NCBI RefSeq assembly: GCF_002443255.2
Contig: NW_019211455.1
Location: 15,842,440-15,906,439, forward strand
DNA from: Varroa destructor
Taxonomy: Eukaryota > Arthropoda > Arachnida > Mesostigmata > Varroidae
DNA length: 64,000 nt
Reading direction: 5' to 3'
Below the pieces are notes generated by a model, which saw only the letters and a list, made by a program, of their open reading frames with translations, had not been told where the DNA came from and searched no databases. The first letter of the stretch is position 1. Every line of letters begins with the position of its first letter. Positions 1 through 11,244 of the stretch are shown one piece after another. A program made the position numbers and the translations under genes.

Positions 1-327
1 GAAGATGGCTGTGAAAGTGACCTCAAGGACAGTCATAGTGAGCTTCGGGACCCAGAAACGCAATCATGCCTCGGGCGAAAACACGAAGTTCTATCGACCG
101 GACCTCCCCAATCGTCGCGTTCGTCGTCAATCGTAATAAATGGGGTCCCGCTCAATACATCGGTGATCATCAAAAACGGTGCCAATGGCTACGCTACAGG
201 CATCTCCCCTTCACTTCGAAGTCCAGGCAGTCCCTCGAAGGCAAACCAAGTACGATTTAGCTTGAGAAACGATTACGATAATGATGCCGAACTCCGAGCA
301 CCTCTAGCGACTCCGGACTCGCCTTAA
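1..327 (+). CDS. 3' end of an unidentified gene (C-terminal tail, partial)
   Basis: Frame 1 is open from the first base of the window to a TAA stop at 325-327, giving 108 codons with no stop. There is no start codon to assign because the gene or exon begins outside the window. The peptide is hydrophilic, rich in Ser, Pro, Asn and Asp, with a serine run near residues 38-43 (SSRSSS) and a C-terminus reading APLATPDSP. There is no hydrophobic segment. First codon positions are purine-biased, as in real coding sequence. This composition fits a disordered cytoplasmic tail of a membrane or scaffold protein, but that is inference and I do not recognise the family. A chance open frame running in from the edge is possible but unlikely at this length. 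Confidence 0.7.
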   Translation, partial: EDGCESDLKDSHSELRDPETQSCLGRKHEVLSTGPPQSSRSSSIVINGVPLNTSVIIKNGANGYATGISPSLRSPGSPSKANQVRFSLRNDYDNDAELRAPLATPDSP

Positions 328-530
328 GATAGGCCATGAGAAGGCTATTTGTAGAATACGACGAAAGTTCCCGCCTTTTGCGGCAAAATACGCTTCCAGG
401 AAAATCCAGGTGCACGATGTACTTAGTCCACGAAACGGCGGGGCAGAGCGTTGTCACATCGACGAGAACTTGACAACGTTCTCAGTTTTATTCTGTGATA
501 GAACAACACTACACTTTAAAATAGACTAAT

Positions 531-536
531 ATTAAA
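531..536 (+). promoter_or_regulatory. Candidate poly(A) signal ATTAAA of the left-hand gene
   Basis: ATTAAA lies about 200 bases after the TAA stop of the partial gene at 1-327. It is the first good poly(A) hexamer variant downstream. The surrounding sequence turns AT-rich here. Cleavage would be expected a few tens of bases further on. Single hexamers are common in AT-rich DNA, so support is modest. Confidence 0.35.
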
Positions 537-1915
537 ATACATAAAGGAAACGCTGACGGCGATAATATAATGCTATTAACGATGTAACTAAAAAAAACCT
601 ATAATCTATAAAAGAGAGAGAGACAAAAAGTCTGTTTGTCCCACACGAAGTACGTGTGTATGACGGTTGTTGTTAAAGGCAATATTCCGAGGATGAATAC
701 CGTCCTAAGATAACTATAATTCCGACTAAATATCAAAACTAGTAATGCACGAAGCAACAAAATATTGTAAACAACAAAAGACACCTATAGATGCATGCAA
801 ACACACATACATATATATGACATAAATATATCTACAAATCATACAACGGAGGGCGGAAAGACACCTAAACTCTAGTCTAATTATAAAAGTAACTATACTG
901 AAGGCGAAGATAAAGGAGTAGAGAAACATCTTATTGGGCGGGATGGGGGATTCGGGGGCATAATGATGTGACAGGAGCGGTAGGATTCGTTTCGGTCGGG
1001 GAAGAAGAATTGAGCGAGTGAGAAAATCGGACATGCAGATGAAAAGCTAGGCGATGGCGCTGATGATGATGATAACCACGAAGACGACAACATTGAATTG
1101 ACGGTATCGATGTGAAAATGAAAGTTATAGTAAGTAATGCTAGCACGCAGCTGATGACGCCGTAGCAATTTGATAGTTGGCGTCCTGCCTTACATAGTGC
1201 AGCAACGAGACGCAGCTTTGCAGCTATCACAGGATTGTTATTGATATTCTTAACGAAAACGGCAAAGTGTCCTAGGTCGGTTCGTGATAATGGCACTTTC
1301 ATATACGATACGCCACAATAACTTGTTTACTAAGCTTTGCAGAAACTTTGCTCTGCTATAAGATAACAGTGCTAAACTTAATTTTTCCTTGCGATTATTG
1401 GCTATGTTTAGTATCAAATTAGAGGATCTGCTGCATAGGTAATGAAGATTGGAACGAGCGTTTTTGTTGCAGCTTGTATTACTATGCCAAAAATGGCTAT
1501 GCAAATCTTACGTACATGCATACAAACCGTATGTACTCTTGCACGCACCAGCTCATTCCTGTTGCCATCCTTTCCTCTTGTCATATTATAGATATTAAAC
1601 GTTGTGCTCAGATCTATTTCCGGGCCATTGGGTAGCCTCTTCAATAACTGTTTGAGTTCCGAAATACGGAAGGAAGTACAGCGCCTGTGAAACTTCGCCC
1701 CGTCGTAATGGATGCGGCAATTAACCCTACAGTCGTTATGATAAAATGCTGTTCCGCAAAGCATTGTATTGTTGTGTATTTATATTTGCTATTTATGTTC
1801 ACGCCATATGTCATTCTACTTAAATATGGAAACAAAACAGGTTTTCTGTGACATATGTCATTATGTTATGTGCTTAGTTACCAGAATGATGGACTGTAGC
1901 CGTGAGTTTCTACAT

Positions 1916-1921
<6 letters not shown>

Positions 1922-1965
<44 letters not shown>

Positions 1966-1978
1966 CACACACACACAC
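1922..1978. repeat. (CA)n microsatellite
   Basis: About 21 uninterrupted CA units run from 1922 to 1963. A single TA interruption follows, then a further short run of CA units. It is typical simple-sequence DNA, likely length-polymorphic. Confidence 0.97.
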
Positions 1979-3364
1979 CCACAGACATAAATATACCTAT
2001 AAAAAGTAAGTTTGATTTTAGCAATTAAATAACGTAATTCTTCACTTATTGAACACCGTGGCGTTTCTTCTACCGTCTTCTTGTCTTGCGTGTGATTCCA
2101 TTGTAAGAGCAATATATCTCTGCCTAATAATAGTGATTGCAATCGATAACGATAGAAATAATAATGGTAAGCATGACGTCCAAGCTTAAACTTGCTTCTC
2201 TAGATATTCATTTAACAAAAGCTCTGTAGTCGATGCCAAATGTTAATGCCTGGCTGGTTTGTACGATTTCGAACGAAAGGAAAGCCTAGTTACTAGTATT
2301 AACTATTACAAGGCAAATTGGTAATCTTTCCTATCATTATCGTTACGGCTAGAAGAAGATGATGATGAGAAACATGGCGGAAACAAATTCAACAGTCACT
2401 TCTTGTAGCATAGACATAACATGATATAATGGTCTATCTGAGAACACTGAGGTGATCTGAGTGAACTGACACGTCTAGCCGAACCATTTCACTACGCAAA
2501 CGATCGGCGACGAAATGCAACAAAAATTTTAAGGATTGCACCATCCACAAGCAGCTCAGATGGAAGTTACAGTTAAAATGGTTAACACCTACAATACGAA
2601 CAGGCAGCAATTTACTTAGCATAACTTATATGAACTACAACGATCGACTGTAGAACGACCCTGCATGGAACAACTTCAGTTAGCGACATACAGATAACTA
2701 TCAGCTACCTTCTAACAGTATTATTCATTGACAATTATCTTATCAAGTATAGAATAACGCATATATGGCTTACGCAATTTGATTTCAACAGGAGGAAATC
2801 AGGTTAGTCAGAGTGATAATAGGGAATCAGTCTTCATGGCATGACCATATGTATCAGGAACCGATCGGGGAACACGAGGCAAGCCGAGCAGAACACGGCT
2901 AAACATTTGATTGCAACTTTCTCTCTCGTTCATAAATTCTTATGTGTACTTAACTAGTAGTCACAAATGTGACATAGCTAACTATGAGGCTTTCGCATGA
3001 ATAACATTTTTACTGGCGCCACCTAGCGGAGAAGCAATTTTCCCATTATTAATAGTACCTTGTTTGTTTCGTTTCACGTACCGCAATATATCGTACGCCG
3101 ACAACGGGGTTTAATAATAGTAGCAGTAGCAATAGGCTGTACATATATATAAACGTAGCTCTCTTTATTAATGCGCTTTTCTTTATTGTACATACGCGTA
3201 CTGTATAGCGTTCAGACGACTCGCATTTTGCGGTATTATAATGGTCGCACTCGCTTAGGGCCCAGGAAGGGCACTTGATCATTCGACTAGCTGTGGCATA
3301 GTGCTACGAGCGTAATATAAACACACAGTAATCTAGCGATTTTCTATATTTCGAGTTGAAAAGC

Positions 3365-3384
3365 AAAAAAAAAAAAAAAAAAAA
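3365..3384. repeat. Poly(A) run of 20
   Basis: Twenty consecutive A residues. No target-site duplication or recognisable retroposed body could be made out on either side, so it is called only as a homopolymer. Confidence 0.9.
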
Positions 3385-6300
3385 GATCAACATCTTATAT
3401 CACTATTACTATTTACGACATTAGAATACTTCTAGAATACATTAGAGTTAACGGTGCCGTGGCCGCTAAACACCAAAAAAAGTCCCACAGCTTATTTTCG
3501 TCAGATCTTAAGCTTGCAATTACGTCAGCTGGGCACGTCTCGTCTCTGAGGCTCATGTGTACGAGGCAGCGTATATTACTTATTATATTCCCTTCTTTAT
3601 TGCTTCGGACCGCAGCCGTCATTTCTGACAGAGGGAAAATGCTAATAACATCAACTCTGGATTGTTCGACTTGCTTTGTAAGCATTTATAATGCTACGCC
3701 GCGCGCTTTACGCACAGCCAATACGAACGTAAACTTTTAGTCTCTATACAATGGCCATCGTATCGGACATACGCAATCAGTAACAGTTCGCTACCTACAG
3801 CTCTTCAATATTATTACGCCGAATATTCCAGATATAAGCTAATATCTCGCTCTATTTGAACTATACAGATATTTACGAGATACTATTATTATTGTACATT
3901 ATTGCTATCATTATTATTACTTCTACATGTATATAAATATTTCTAACACAGAAACACATTGTAATACGGCCTACATTAGCATGCCGAATCGTCATATACC
4001 TTCGTATGCATCCCACATGTACTGAGGACCGAACGCAAAAACTGAACGGATAGGATCGGAAGACATGCAACAGACGTCTTTGTCCTGCGGCATTAAGGAG
4101 AAAATACTTGGTATTCATATTAACTATTCCGATCTCAAAAGGCAGTTATGCACAGAACACAGAAATACAATCGAACAAATGATCACGGAGTATTTCGATT
4201 TCTTGGTTCCCTAGAGTCTTCAAGGATGAAGAGTCCAGTGTTGCTGGATTGTTACTGTAGGATGCAGTCACATAGTTCTGGATACTTGCTAATGGACTGA
4301 TGCTTTAGATATATGATCATATTAGCTAAAATACAATAAACATTATACTGTTGTTATCAAGGAAGGCGTCCTGTATCCACATGTGTTGCCTTTGCCAAAA
4401 AAAAGTATGACAAAATAAACTGTCTAAGATCACGAATCATGTAGGAATTGTTGAACTGTTGATTTTTTATTTTTATCTATTTCTTTTTTATTCTAACTCT
4501 ACTAGCTCATGGGTTCGACAAAAGGTGCGCTGGTTGTAGTGGTCGATTGAAACCGGTATTTCAGGCACGTGTGAATACGCGAAACAAATCAATTTACAAT
4601 CCTAGATTCCTTCAACTGAGTGTTTAAAAAAAAAAAGACTGCATTTTACTAATAATAGCTATAAAACAAATAAAGCGATTCATATGCAGCTTCCATTTAT
4701 TTGTATACATGCAGTCGATAGAAAATTCAATAGTCATACTGGGCCTGCTTTTCCTAGGCGACTGGTTTCAAATAGTCATACATAGAAATATCATATAAGG
4801 GTTAAACATGAAATAAAAACAATTTAGTAAAAAAAATTATTGACTGGACCTCTGCATTCATACCGGACATAAATATCCATGCCTAGATCCAACTTCGAAA
4901 ACCACAACCTGGTTAGAGGAACCGGTAAAGTTTTGAGATTATATATGCATGTTATTGCAAACTTAGCGTAAAATCCTACTACTTTATGGATACGTTATGT
5001 TCGGGTCATGTCTGCCGTTTCATCTGTTCAACACTGCGAGTTAGAGTTGGGCCAGAACAAGTTACCAAGTGTAAACGGTACCCATCTAAGAACATATATA
5101 TGAAGGGCTTTTGCGCAAAACGAATTCCTGTTTATTTTGGCTAACATAAAGATAATAATTTTTCTTTTTTTTTTTACGCGCAAAGTAAATGATGAAGCTT
5201 AGCTAGCTACTGATTTTTTTTTTCATTATAAGATTAAGTTTGGCAAATTTCGCTTTTTGTAGTTTCTGCGATAGTACCAAGTACTGACACAGAGCTACGC
5301 CCTTTTGCAGGAAAAGCCCCAGAGTTAGCCACTTTTGTTGTCTTTTTAATTATTCGTTCAAGTTACGTTACAGTTTCTTTGTGACTTATTGTCAGACCGT
5401 ACGGGGCATCAAGGCTGCTTAGAAGCTACATGTAGCTAGGACTGTGCTTTAGGCGACTTTGTACGGAACACCCTATCCGCTTCCTCCTTTTGTTAGTTTC
5501 TAAAGTGTTCACAATGTGAGTCCCTTCGTCAGCGGCCGCAAGAAGATTCTGGATTTTTTTAATAACATAAAAATAACAAAAGCTTACTTGGACTTTTTTA
5601 GTCGAACTTGTTGTGCACACATTTATTTGGAAAATGTTTTGTTCTTAACCTGTATCTAGAAACACTTGTTATGTTAGCATACAGACAAGTGGTTACGTGT
5701 TAGACTGCCGTCGTGTGTTTAGGCAGTGCTTACGAGTAAAAATTTGTGAATAGATTTTTCGGTATATTTACGTCAGAATAGAACCGGCAGGGTTAAGTTC
5801 AATCAAACTTGTTCAGTAAGATGTAGACTAACTTTTGCCACTTCAAAACGAAATTTCTACTACAGTCGACACAAAAGAGTAAATAGGTAATGAAAACGTG
5901 GGTCATTCGAACAGCTTAACAAACTAATTAACTAACCGAGAAATCTGAATTAGTCTATTTGTATGAATATCGTATACATGTCTGACACCGAGGTGCTTAG
6001 ATCACTACTATTATCCAGTGTCAGTTCAAATTATCTAGAAGCGAGATTCCTGAGCGCGAAGATACGGCCATTGTAGCAAAACTTGATTATCACAGACGGA
6101 AATAGGAAAACAAAACAAAGTGCGTGGAAGAAATGCGTGCAGCCGCATCGCGAGAACAGTCTGAAGCTATGTACGCTCGTAGAGTGGCGGCAAAAAGAAC
6201 CACGATTTCAAACATATGATGTGCTAAACAAAGGCAGGACCAGAACAGGGAAAAGCATGCCATTGTCATCATTATTATGACGATGATAACACCGAAATGA

Positions 6301-8675
6301 TAAAGGAGCCACGACAATTATGGAGGCATCTACGGAATACCAGACGCCAAAAGAAAGAACGGGGCTACCTGACAAACAAGCAATGGTCAGGGCTGAACTC
6401 TTCATAACACAAGTTCATACTGCTCTGGTATTAACGAGCGGCTCCGCTAACAAGCTTTGCATGGACAGTGATCGAAAACCCGAAGCCGAAACACATTTTT
6501 AGGTAAATGGAGACGGCACAGAGTCGGTAAGAGACGACATTGTTTTACCTCGTCGCTGTTACGTTCTTCTTCTTCTTCACAACGTTCCTCCTGCGTATCG
6601 CTTCACAACGGCCTTGTCATTCGTGTAAAGCTACCCCGTTTAAATGCGTCGCGGGTCGCTGCATTTTTTTGAATTCGTATATATTTTTAATGACGATTTG
6701 TCGACGATGTAGACTTTCGAAGCTCTTTATTATGTCACGATTCAGCTTTTCTTGATTATTACAATCGTTCGTGCAAATTTAATTTTCCATTTTCCGTTGA
6801 TTGTGCTCTAAGCTTTTACTTTAAGTTTGTAGTTGTTTTTGTTGTTCATAGATGTTACTATCAGCGTCTGCTCCGTCAGACATATTTGCATGACAAAATC
6901 AACAGGGAGACAGCTCTGAACCGCCGAGGTTGCAATATGATGTATTGCATTGTTCCAATAATATGTCGGAACATGAAATGCGACGACGGATGTCTTACGA
7001 CAAAGCTGGATTTTACGACTTCCTATTACAGTTGTTGTGTGATTTTACTATGTGATACAATAAATATGCACTCTATGGTAACTATAATTATCATTTTTGT
7101 AGGTACTAGTTTTCACTCTTTGTGAGCAATTGTAACTTTTTAATTGAACCTAGTTGGGTAGTTAATCATGTAATTGGGTCGTTTCTAGGAAACTTAATCT
7201 GTCATCTTGGCTGCTGTGTCATTTCAGCTAATTTGTGACTTACTTAACGTGGAGTTTTGTCAGCTTCGCTTACAGCGATGGCAGTATGATTTTACCTTTT
7301 TCTATTTTTTTTTTTTATCCAACTCACGCAAGAAATACGTTTTACTACAGGAGCTACTTCAGCGTTAGGATGACTGGAAGAAAAATTCTCATAGCCGTAA
7401 GATTAGTTCTCCTGAGAACTTAACCTCAAAATAGCTTTTTCTAAAAATTAGCTCCGAAATGTGTCCTCCTAAAACTTACATTTCAAGGCTCTTTCGAGCT
7501 TGTTTGAATCACCACCTACTCCATATGCGTGCGAGGAATATCGTGGTTAGTTATAGTTTAACTGCGCATGCGTTAAGATAAAAAAAAAAAGTCATCTGAA
7601 TCATGGTCCCTTAAACGAACGTGTAATGTAAATTGCCCCAGAATGAGGATCCTTGGATTGTAAGCAAAAAAACTTTCACACAATAGTCACAATAGGTTGT
7701 GGTAGGTGCCCTAGCACTTACCAAAGAAATTACAAAGGTCCCCCAATAACACGATTTCGGTTGGTACGGCTTTGGCTACACTTGTACCTTGGTTGTTATT
7801 TGTTGTTTTTATTTATTTTCATTTTTTCTAATAATCGATTATGTAAACAGTCGACCTTAGTAGCTCTTCAGTTTCATTACGCATACTTCGGAACTTAATC
7901 GTTTAGTGCTAATCTGGACTACGAGTGTCAAAGTTGCTGTTTTAAGATACCTAACATACACAGCGCAGTAGTCCTTACGTTATTGCATAATTATGCGACA
8001 TACTTATTTTTTTTATATACATTTTATACGTTTGTTGCAGTTGATTCAGCGAGTAGGACCAGTGCCTTACTATACCTAATTGTAACGAAAATTGAAACAT
8101 CTCGAAAACTTGTATTCAACAGTAGGTGTAGTTTCGAAAGATTAATTAATCTTTCTGACTGGATATTTGAAGAAAATCAATTACGAGGACAGTCGTTCAG
8201 AAAATCTGCCATTGGCAACGACAAGATTCCCTAGCAGGAACAATCGATATCAGAAATGCGTGGTCAAATACGACTATTTGCGTAACCAGTTACTTCGAAA
8301 AAACGAGAAGACAGTATAGCATCTTCGTGCCGAAACCTTACCAGTCACAATGGTATTATTCTGAAAGAGGCTCGAGGTTTCTTTTCCTATGTGCTAGGCC
8401 GTCCACCAAAAATCTCAAGATACTAAAGACTGATTTTCTTGCTTCCGATTCAAGAGTCATCGATGAACATCGTTATTTGCGAACTAGAACTTTCAGTTAG
8501 CTAAACCAATCACAGGACTGGTTCTAACATGATTTGTTAACATCGAATTGGAAGCTATTAAAAAAAGTGCGGTGTTGCAGATGACATGCTAGCTTTAGTA
8601 ACATATGGATTTCTTCAATAAATTTCGAATTAATCATATCTATGTAAATAGTAAAAATGTCCGACCCCAAAAGCG

Positions 8676-8684
8676 TATATAAAA
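8676..8684 (+). promoter_or_regulatory. TATA-box-like element
   Basis: TATATAAAA lies about 30 bases upstream of a CCAGTC sequence that resembles an arthropod initiator, and immediately precedes a short GC-rich patch. The spacing fits a core promoter for a plus-strand transcript starting near 8,707. TATA-like strings are frequent in this AT-rich window, so this is only suggestive. Confidence 0.2.
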
Positions 8685-8696
8685 CAGCCGTATAAG

Positions 8697-8987
8697 CTAA
8701 TTGTTGCCAGTCGACTCCGGGCTGAGATTTGCGAATGTAGCGTGTCCAGCTATGTCGATCTGCACGGGATAATGCAGCTTCGAGGAGGAGGCTCCGATGA
8801 GGAGGCACTGGTCCAAGAGTGGCTCGTCTCCGATCCAGCTGCATAATTCAGACGCTGCCGTGTCACCCCGCCAAGAAGAAAAGCGGGATTGTGGTGGCCT
8901 GGTGCCGCTAGTAATGTATGAACAACACCATGCGTTGACGTCATCAAATCCGGGAAGTCTTCCAGGAACAACACGGGATAAATATAC
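8697..8987 (-). other. Coding-like open frame of unknown identity (possible terminal exon)
   Basis: On the minus strand an acceptor-like site (CACCATACAG) at 8,988-8,997 is followed by 97 codons ending in TAG at 8,697-8,699. The second half shows strong RNY codon bias. The product is not recognised. The exactly codon-aligned plus-strand frame is also open, ending VQEWLVSDPAA before a TAA, and a different plus frame from 8,797 runs 72 codons and ends next to an AATAAA at about 9,005. Both strands therefore look coding-like and at most one can be right. All of it could be chance in a GC-rich island. Confidence 0.2.
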
Positions 8988-9190
8988 CTGTATGGTGCGA
9001 GCGATAAATAAATAACCACCTATAGGGTCGATATAAAAATCAAGCCCAATTGTTTTTCATATAATTACATACGTTGCTATTTATTAGATTGCAATCGATA
9101 TTACAATTACATTATATACAACCGCTCGCCAGGAGCGACTATCAAAGGGCAGCTCTCGACAGATGCTGCTGCTGCTGTAGATTTAACCTC

Positions 9191-9220
9191 CTCCCTCGTT
9201 TTCTCCTCCCTCGTTTTCTC
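9191..9220. repeat. 15-bp tandem duplication
   Basis: CTCCCTCGTTTTCTC occurs twice head to tail, followed by a degraded third copy. It sits inside a pyrimidine-rich tract that continues to about 9,250. Confidence 0.9.
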
Positions 9221-10123
9221 CTTAGTGTTTTCTCTCTTTTTGTTTCTCCTCGTTTTTAGAGGAGAGAGGAGATTTTGTTTTCATTTGCGCATTTACTGGC
9301 CTATTGGTCGTTTTATTAAAAGAGATTTATTCATTTGCATTTACTGGCCTGGCCTCTACTGGTTTGGGGTTTCTTCAGCTTGCCCTCCGCCATCCGACAT
9401 AACACCCTTTTCAGAGCGGCGCCACAGCACTGCATATAAGGGGAGAGCATGCTCTTGAAACGTGGCTTTAGCACCGGCTTGGCATCGACGTACGGAATCT
9501 TCGTGCATGTGTACTGCACGTAGCTCATAATTGCTAAGCTTAGATCATCATCGACTCACATTAAGTGGGGCTGTTGTTACTATTGCCGGCGGTCAGCGAT
9601 TTGTTTCGGGCTCTGATAATTTAACGAGAGCGTCATATCCCATATTTACTGTAAATGTGTACATGAATCCGTGGTGTTTTGCCGTCTGTATCGATCATAA
9701 AACGTGGTGTAGTTGGAACTACAGCTCTGTGGGGTTAAACAGGTTATCGTGAGCTCAGTGAAAGCTATAGTGTTGCTGTTGTTGTCGGCGTCGGAATAGT
9801 TTACTTAGGACCATGCCTTACTGAATGCACCAGACTTGCGGTCCGTAGCCGGCGGAGTTACCCCTCTGTGCTCGAGTCGACTTTTGGAGCGATACTTATC
9901 GAGGTAGCTTAGCTGCTTTGCGTTGAACGCACCCCGACCTCAGGCAACTCATTGGCTCTTAATATATTTACTGGCCTATTTTTTGTGTTGTTTCATTGGC
10001 CTTTTAGGTTTCTCCATTTTCTTGTGTTGTTTCGTTGGCCTTTTAGATTTCATTCTCTTCATATTCGGGATTGTTTCATACGTTTGGCAACGTTTGTCAA
10101 TATATTTACTGAATATACTTACT
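9221..10123. repeat. Degenerate repeat-rich spacer with TTTACTGGCC and TTGGCCTTTTAG motifs
   Basis: The motif TTTACTGGCCT recurs at about 9,290-9,355 and again near 9,965. TTTCATTGGCCTTTTAG and TTTCGTTGGCCTTTTAG appear near 9,990 and 10,030 before the regular array begins. These look like diverged units of the 35-bp minisatellite that follows. No gene is supportable: the open frames here are long because the repeat units lack stops. Confidence 0.6.
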
Positions 10124-10402
10124 GTGGCCTGTTTATTGTTTCATTGGCCTTTTAGAAAGTGGCCTGTTTATTGTTTCATTGGCCTTTTAGAAGGTGGCCT
10201 GTTTATTGTTTCATTGGCCTTTTAGAAAGTGGCCTGTTTATTGTTTCATTGGCCTTTTAGAAGTGGCCTGTTTATTGTTTCATTGGCCTTTTAGAAAGTG
10301 GCCTGTTTATTGTTTCATTGGCCTTTTAGAAAGTGGCCTGTTTATTGTTTCATTGGCCTTTTAGAAAGTGGCCTGTTTATTGTTTCATTGGCCGTTTAAA
10401 AA
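10124..10402. repeat. 35-bp minisatellite, eight tandem copies
   Basis: Units begin with GTGGCCTGTTTATTG at 10124, 10159, 10194, 10229, 10263, 10298, 10333 and 10368. Spacing is 35 bases except for one 34-base unit that has lost an A. Copies are nearly identical; the third reads AGAAG and the last decays at its 3' end. There are no unique spacers, so this is not a CRISPR array. Read on the minus strand, each unit contains AATAAA. The array begins about 640 bases beyond the stop codon of the thioester-protein gene on that strand. Confidence 0.97.
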
Positions 10403-11043
10403 TTTCCTCATATGCAGGTTTGTTGATACTCAACGTTTGGCAACTTCTGTTAATATATTTACCTCTTAATTGTCGCTGTGTGTTTCTGTTAAAATTCACT
10501 GGTCTTGTTCTTTAATTACTGGCCTTAGGAATCGTTGTCGGCTTTATTTCTTTGATGTTGGTTTTTTTTGATAAGTCACGATGTTTTTATTTGTCAGTCA
10601 CGATTTTCCTACACTACGTTTATACTTGTCAATCACGATCTTCATACGCGTGAAGGGAGAGAAATTAAAAAATTTACAAGATACCAGGATCACAAATTAA
10701 AATGCCACGATTTAAAATTTACACCCAATGTATTCTGGAGTTTACATATCCATTTCCTACTATCTAGTATTTGTTATTTTTGTTCAACCATCCTTTTATC
10801 TACACGACATGTTTCATGATATCGCTCAAACGTGTCGTACTTCAGCTTCAGACACATATGGTATGTAAGCTACAATTTTTTGTCATTGAAATTCATTTTT
10901 TTAAGTCCGCCAGTTTTTTGTTACTGTCTGTATCAAGATCTAATTATTGAAAGTAGACAATTTTTAGGGTTTTCTCATTCCCTAATCATTGTCGCCAAGT
11001 TCGTAGCTGTGTCGCTTCTATGCAGCATACTGATCTGTTCATC
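10403..11043 (-). other. Probable 3' UTR and downstream flank of the thioester-protein gene
   Basis: This lies immediately 3' of the TAG stop at 11,044 on the minus strand. The first minus-strand AATAAA hexamers after the stop are at 10,586-10,591 and 10,543-10,548, roughly 450-500 bases down. Plus-strand open frames of 83 and 116 codons here have no coding character and overlap the 3' end of the minus gene. Confidence 0.4.
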
Positions 11044-11244
11044 CTATATGAACTTGCTGAAGTTGTTCCGAAGTAAAGCTATGCAAGTAAAAAAAGCGAT
11101 GGCCAAGGCCGATGATTTCGCGCCGTGTAGCGCAGAATCTGGGTCACTTATTCTTCCATCCGTGATCTCACGTTCAAGTTGATTGTCCACGTCGTTGCAG
11201 GACTCGGCGCATTCATCCTCGACACAAATGTCGCAGATCCGAGC
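11044..11244 (-). CDS. Thioester protein exon 11 (cysteine cluster and hydrophobic C-terminus)
   Basis: 201 bases, phase 0, ending in TAG at 11,044-11,046. Encodes 66 residues beginning ARICDICVEDECAESC, the family's C-terminal cysteine cluster. An acidic linker follows, then a hydrophobic run (ALAIAFFTCIALL, about 1462-1474) and the tail RNNFSKFI. The small residues HGAKSS just before the hydrophobic run could serve as a GPI omega site, as in CD109. The polar octapeptide at the very end is atypical for GPI signals, and the run is short for a membrane span. Acceptor is GTTCACTTTCAG. Confidence 0.9.
   Translation of the reverse strand, partial: ARICDICVEDECAESCNDVDNQLEREITDGRISDPDSALHGAKSSALAIAFFTCIALLRNNFSKFI

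Larger units (their letters stand above)
551..8690. other. AT-rich intergenic stretch, no supportable gene
   Basis: I find no recognisable protein, RNA gene or transposon here. Open frames reach about 120 codons on either strand but have neither family resemblance nor convincing coding bias. The stretch holds a CA microsatellite near 1.92 kb, a 20-base poly(A) run near 3.37 kb and a 20-bp palindrome at 8,136. A purine-rich plus-strand patch at about 6.08-6.50 kb contains several short open frames in different phases. It could be a decayed exon or element, but nothing identifies it. Confidence 0.5.

Noticed and set aside
10124..10402. CRISPR-like regular repeats
   Set aside because: Units are directly adjacent with no unique spacers, and the genome is eukaryotic.
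9923..10515. Plus-strand open frames rich in Phe-Ile-Val-Ser-Leu-Ala repeats
   Set aside because: These are translations of the 35-bp minisatellite, which lacks stops. The period is not a multiple of three and there is no coding logic.
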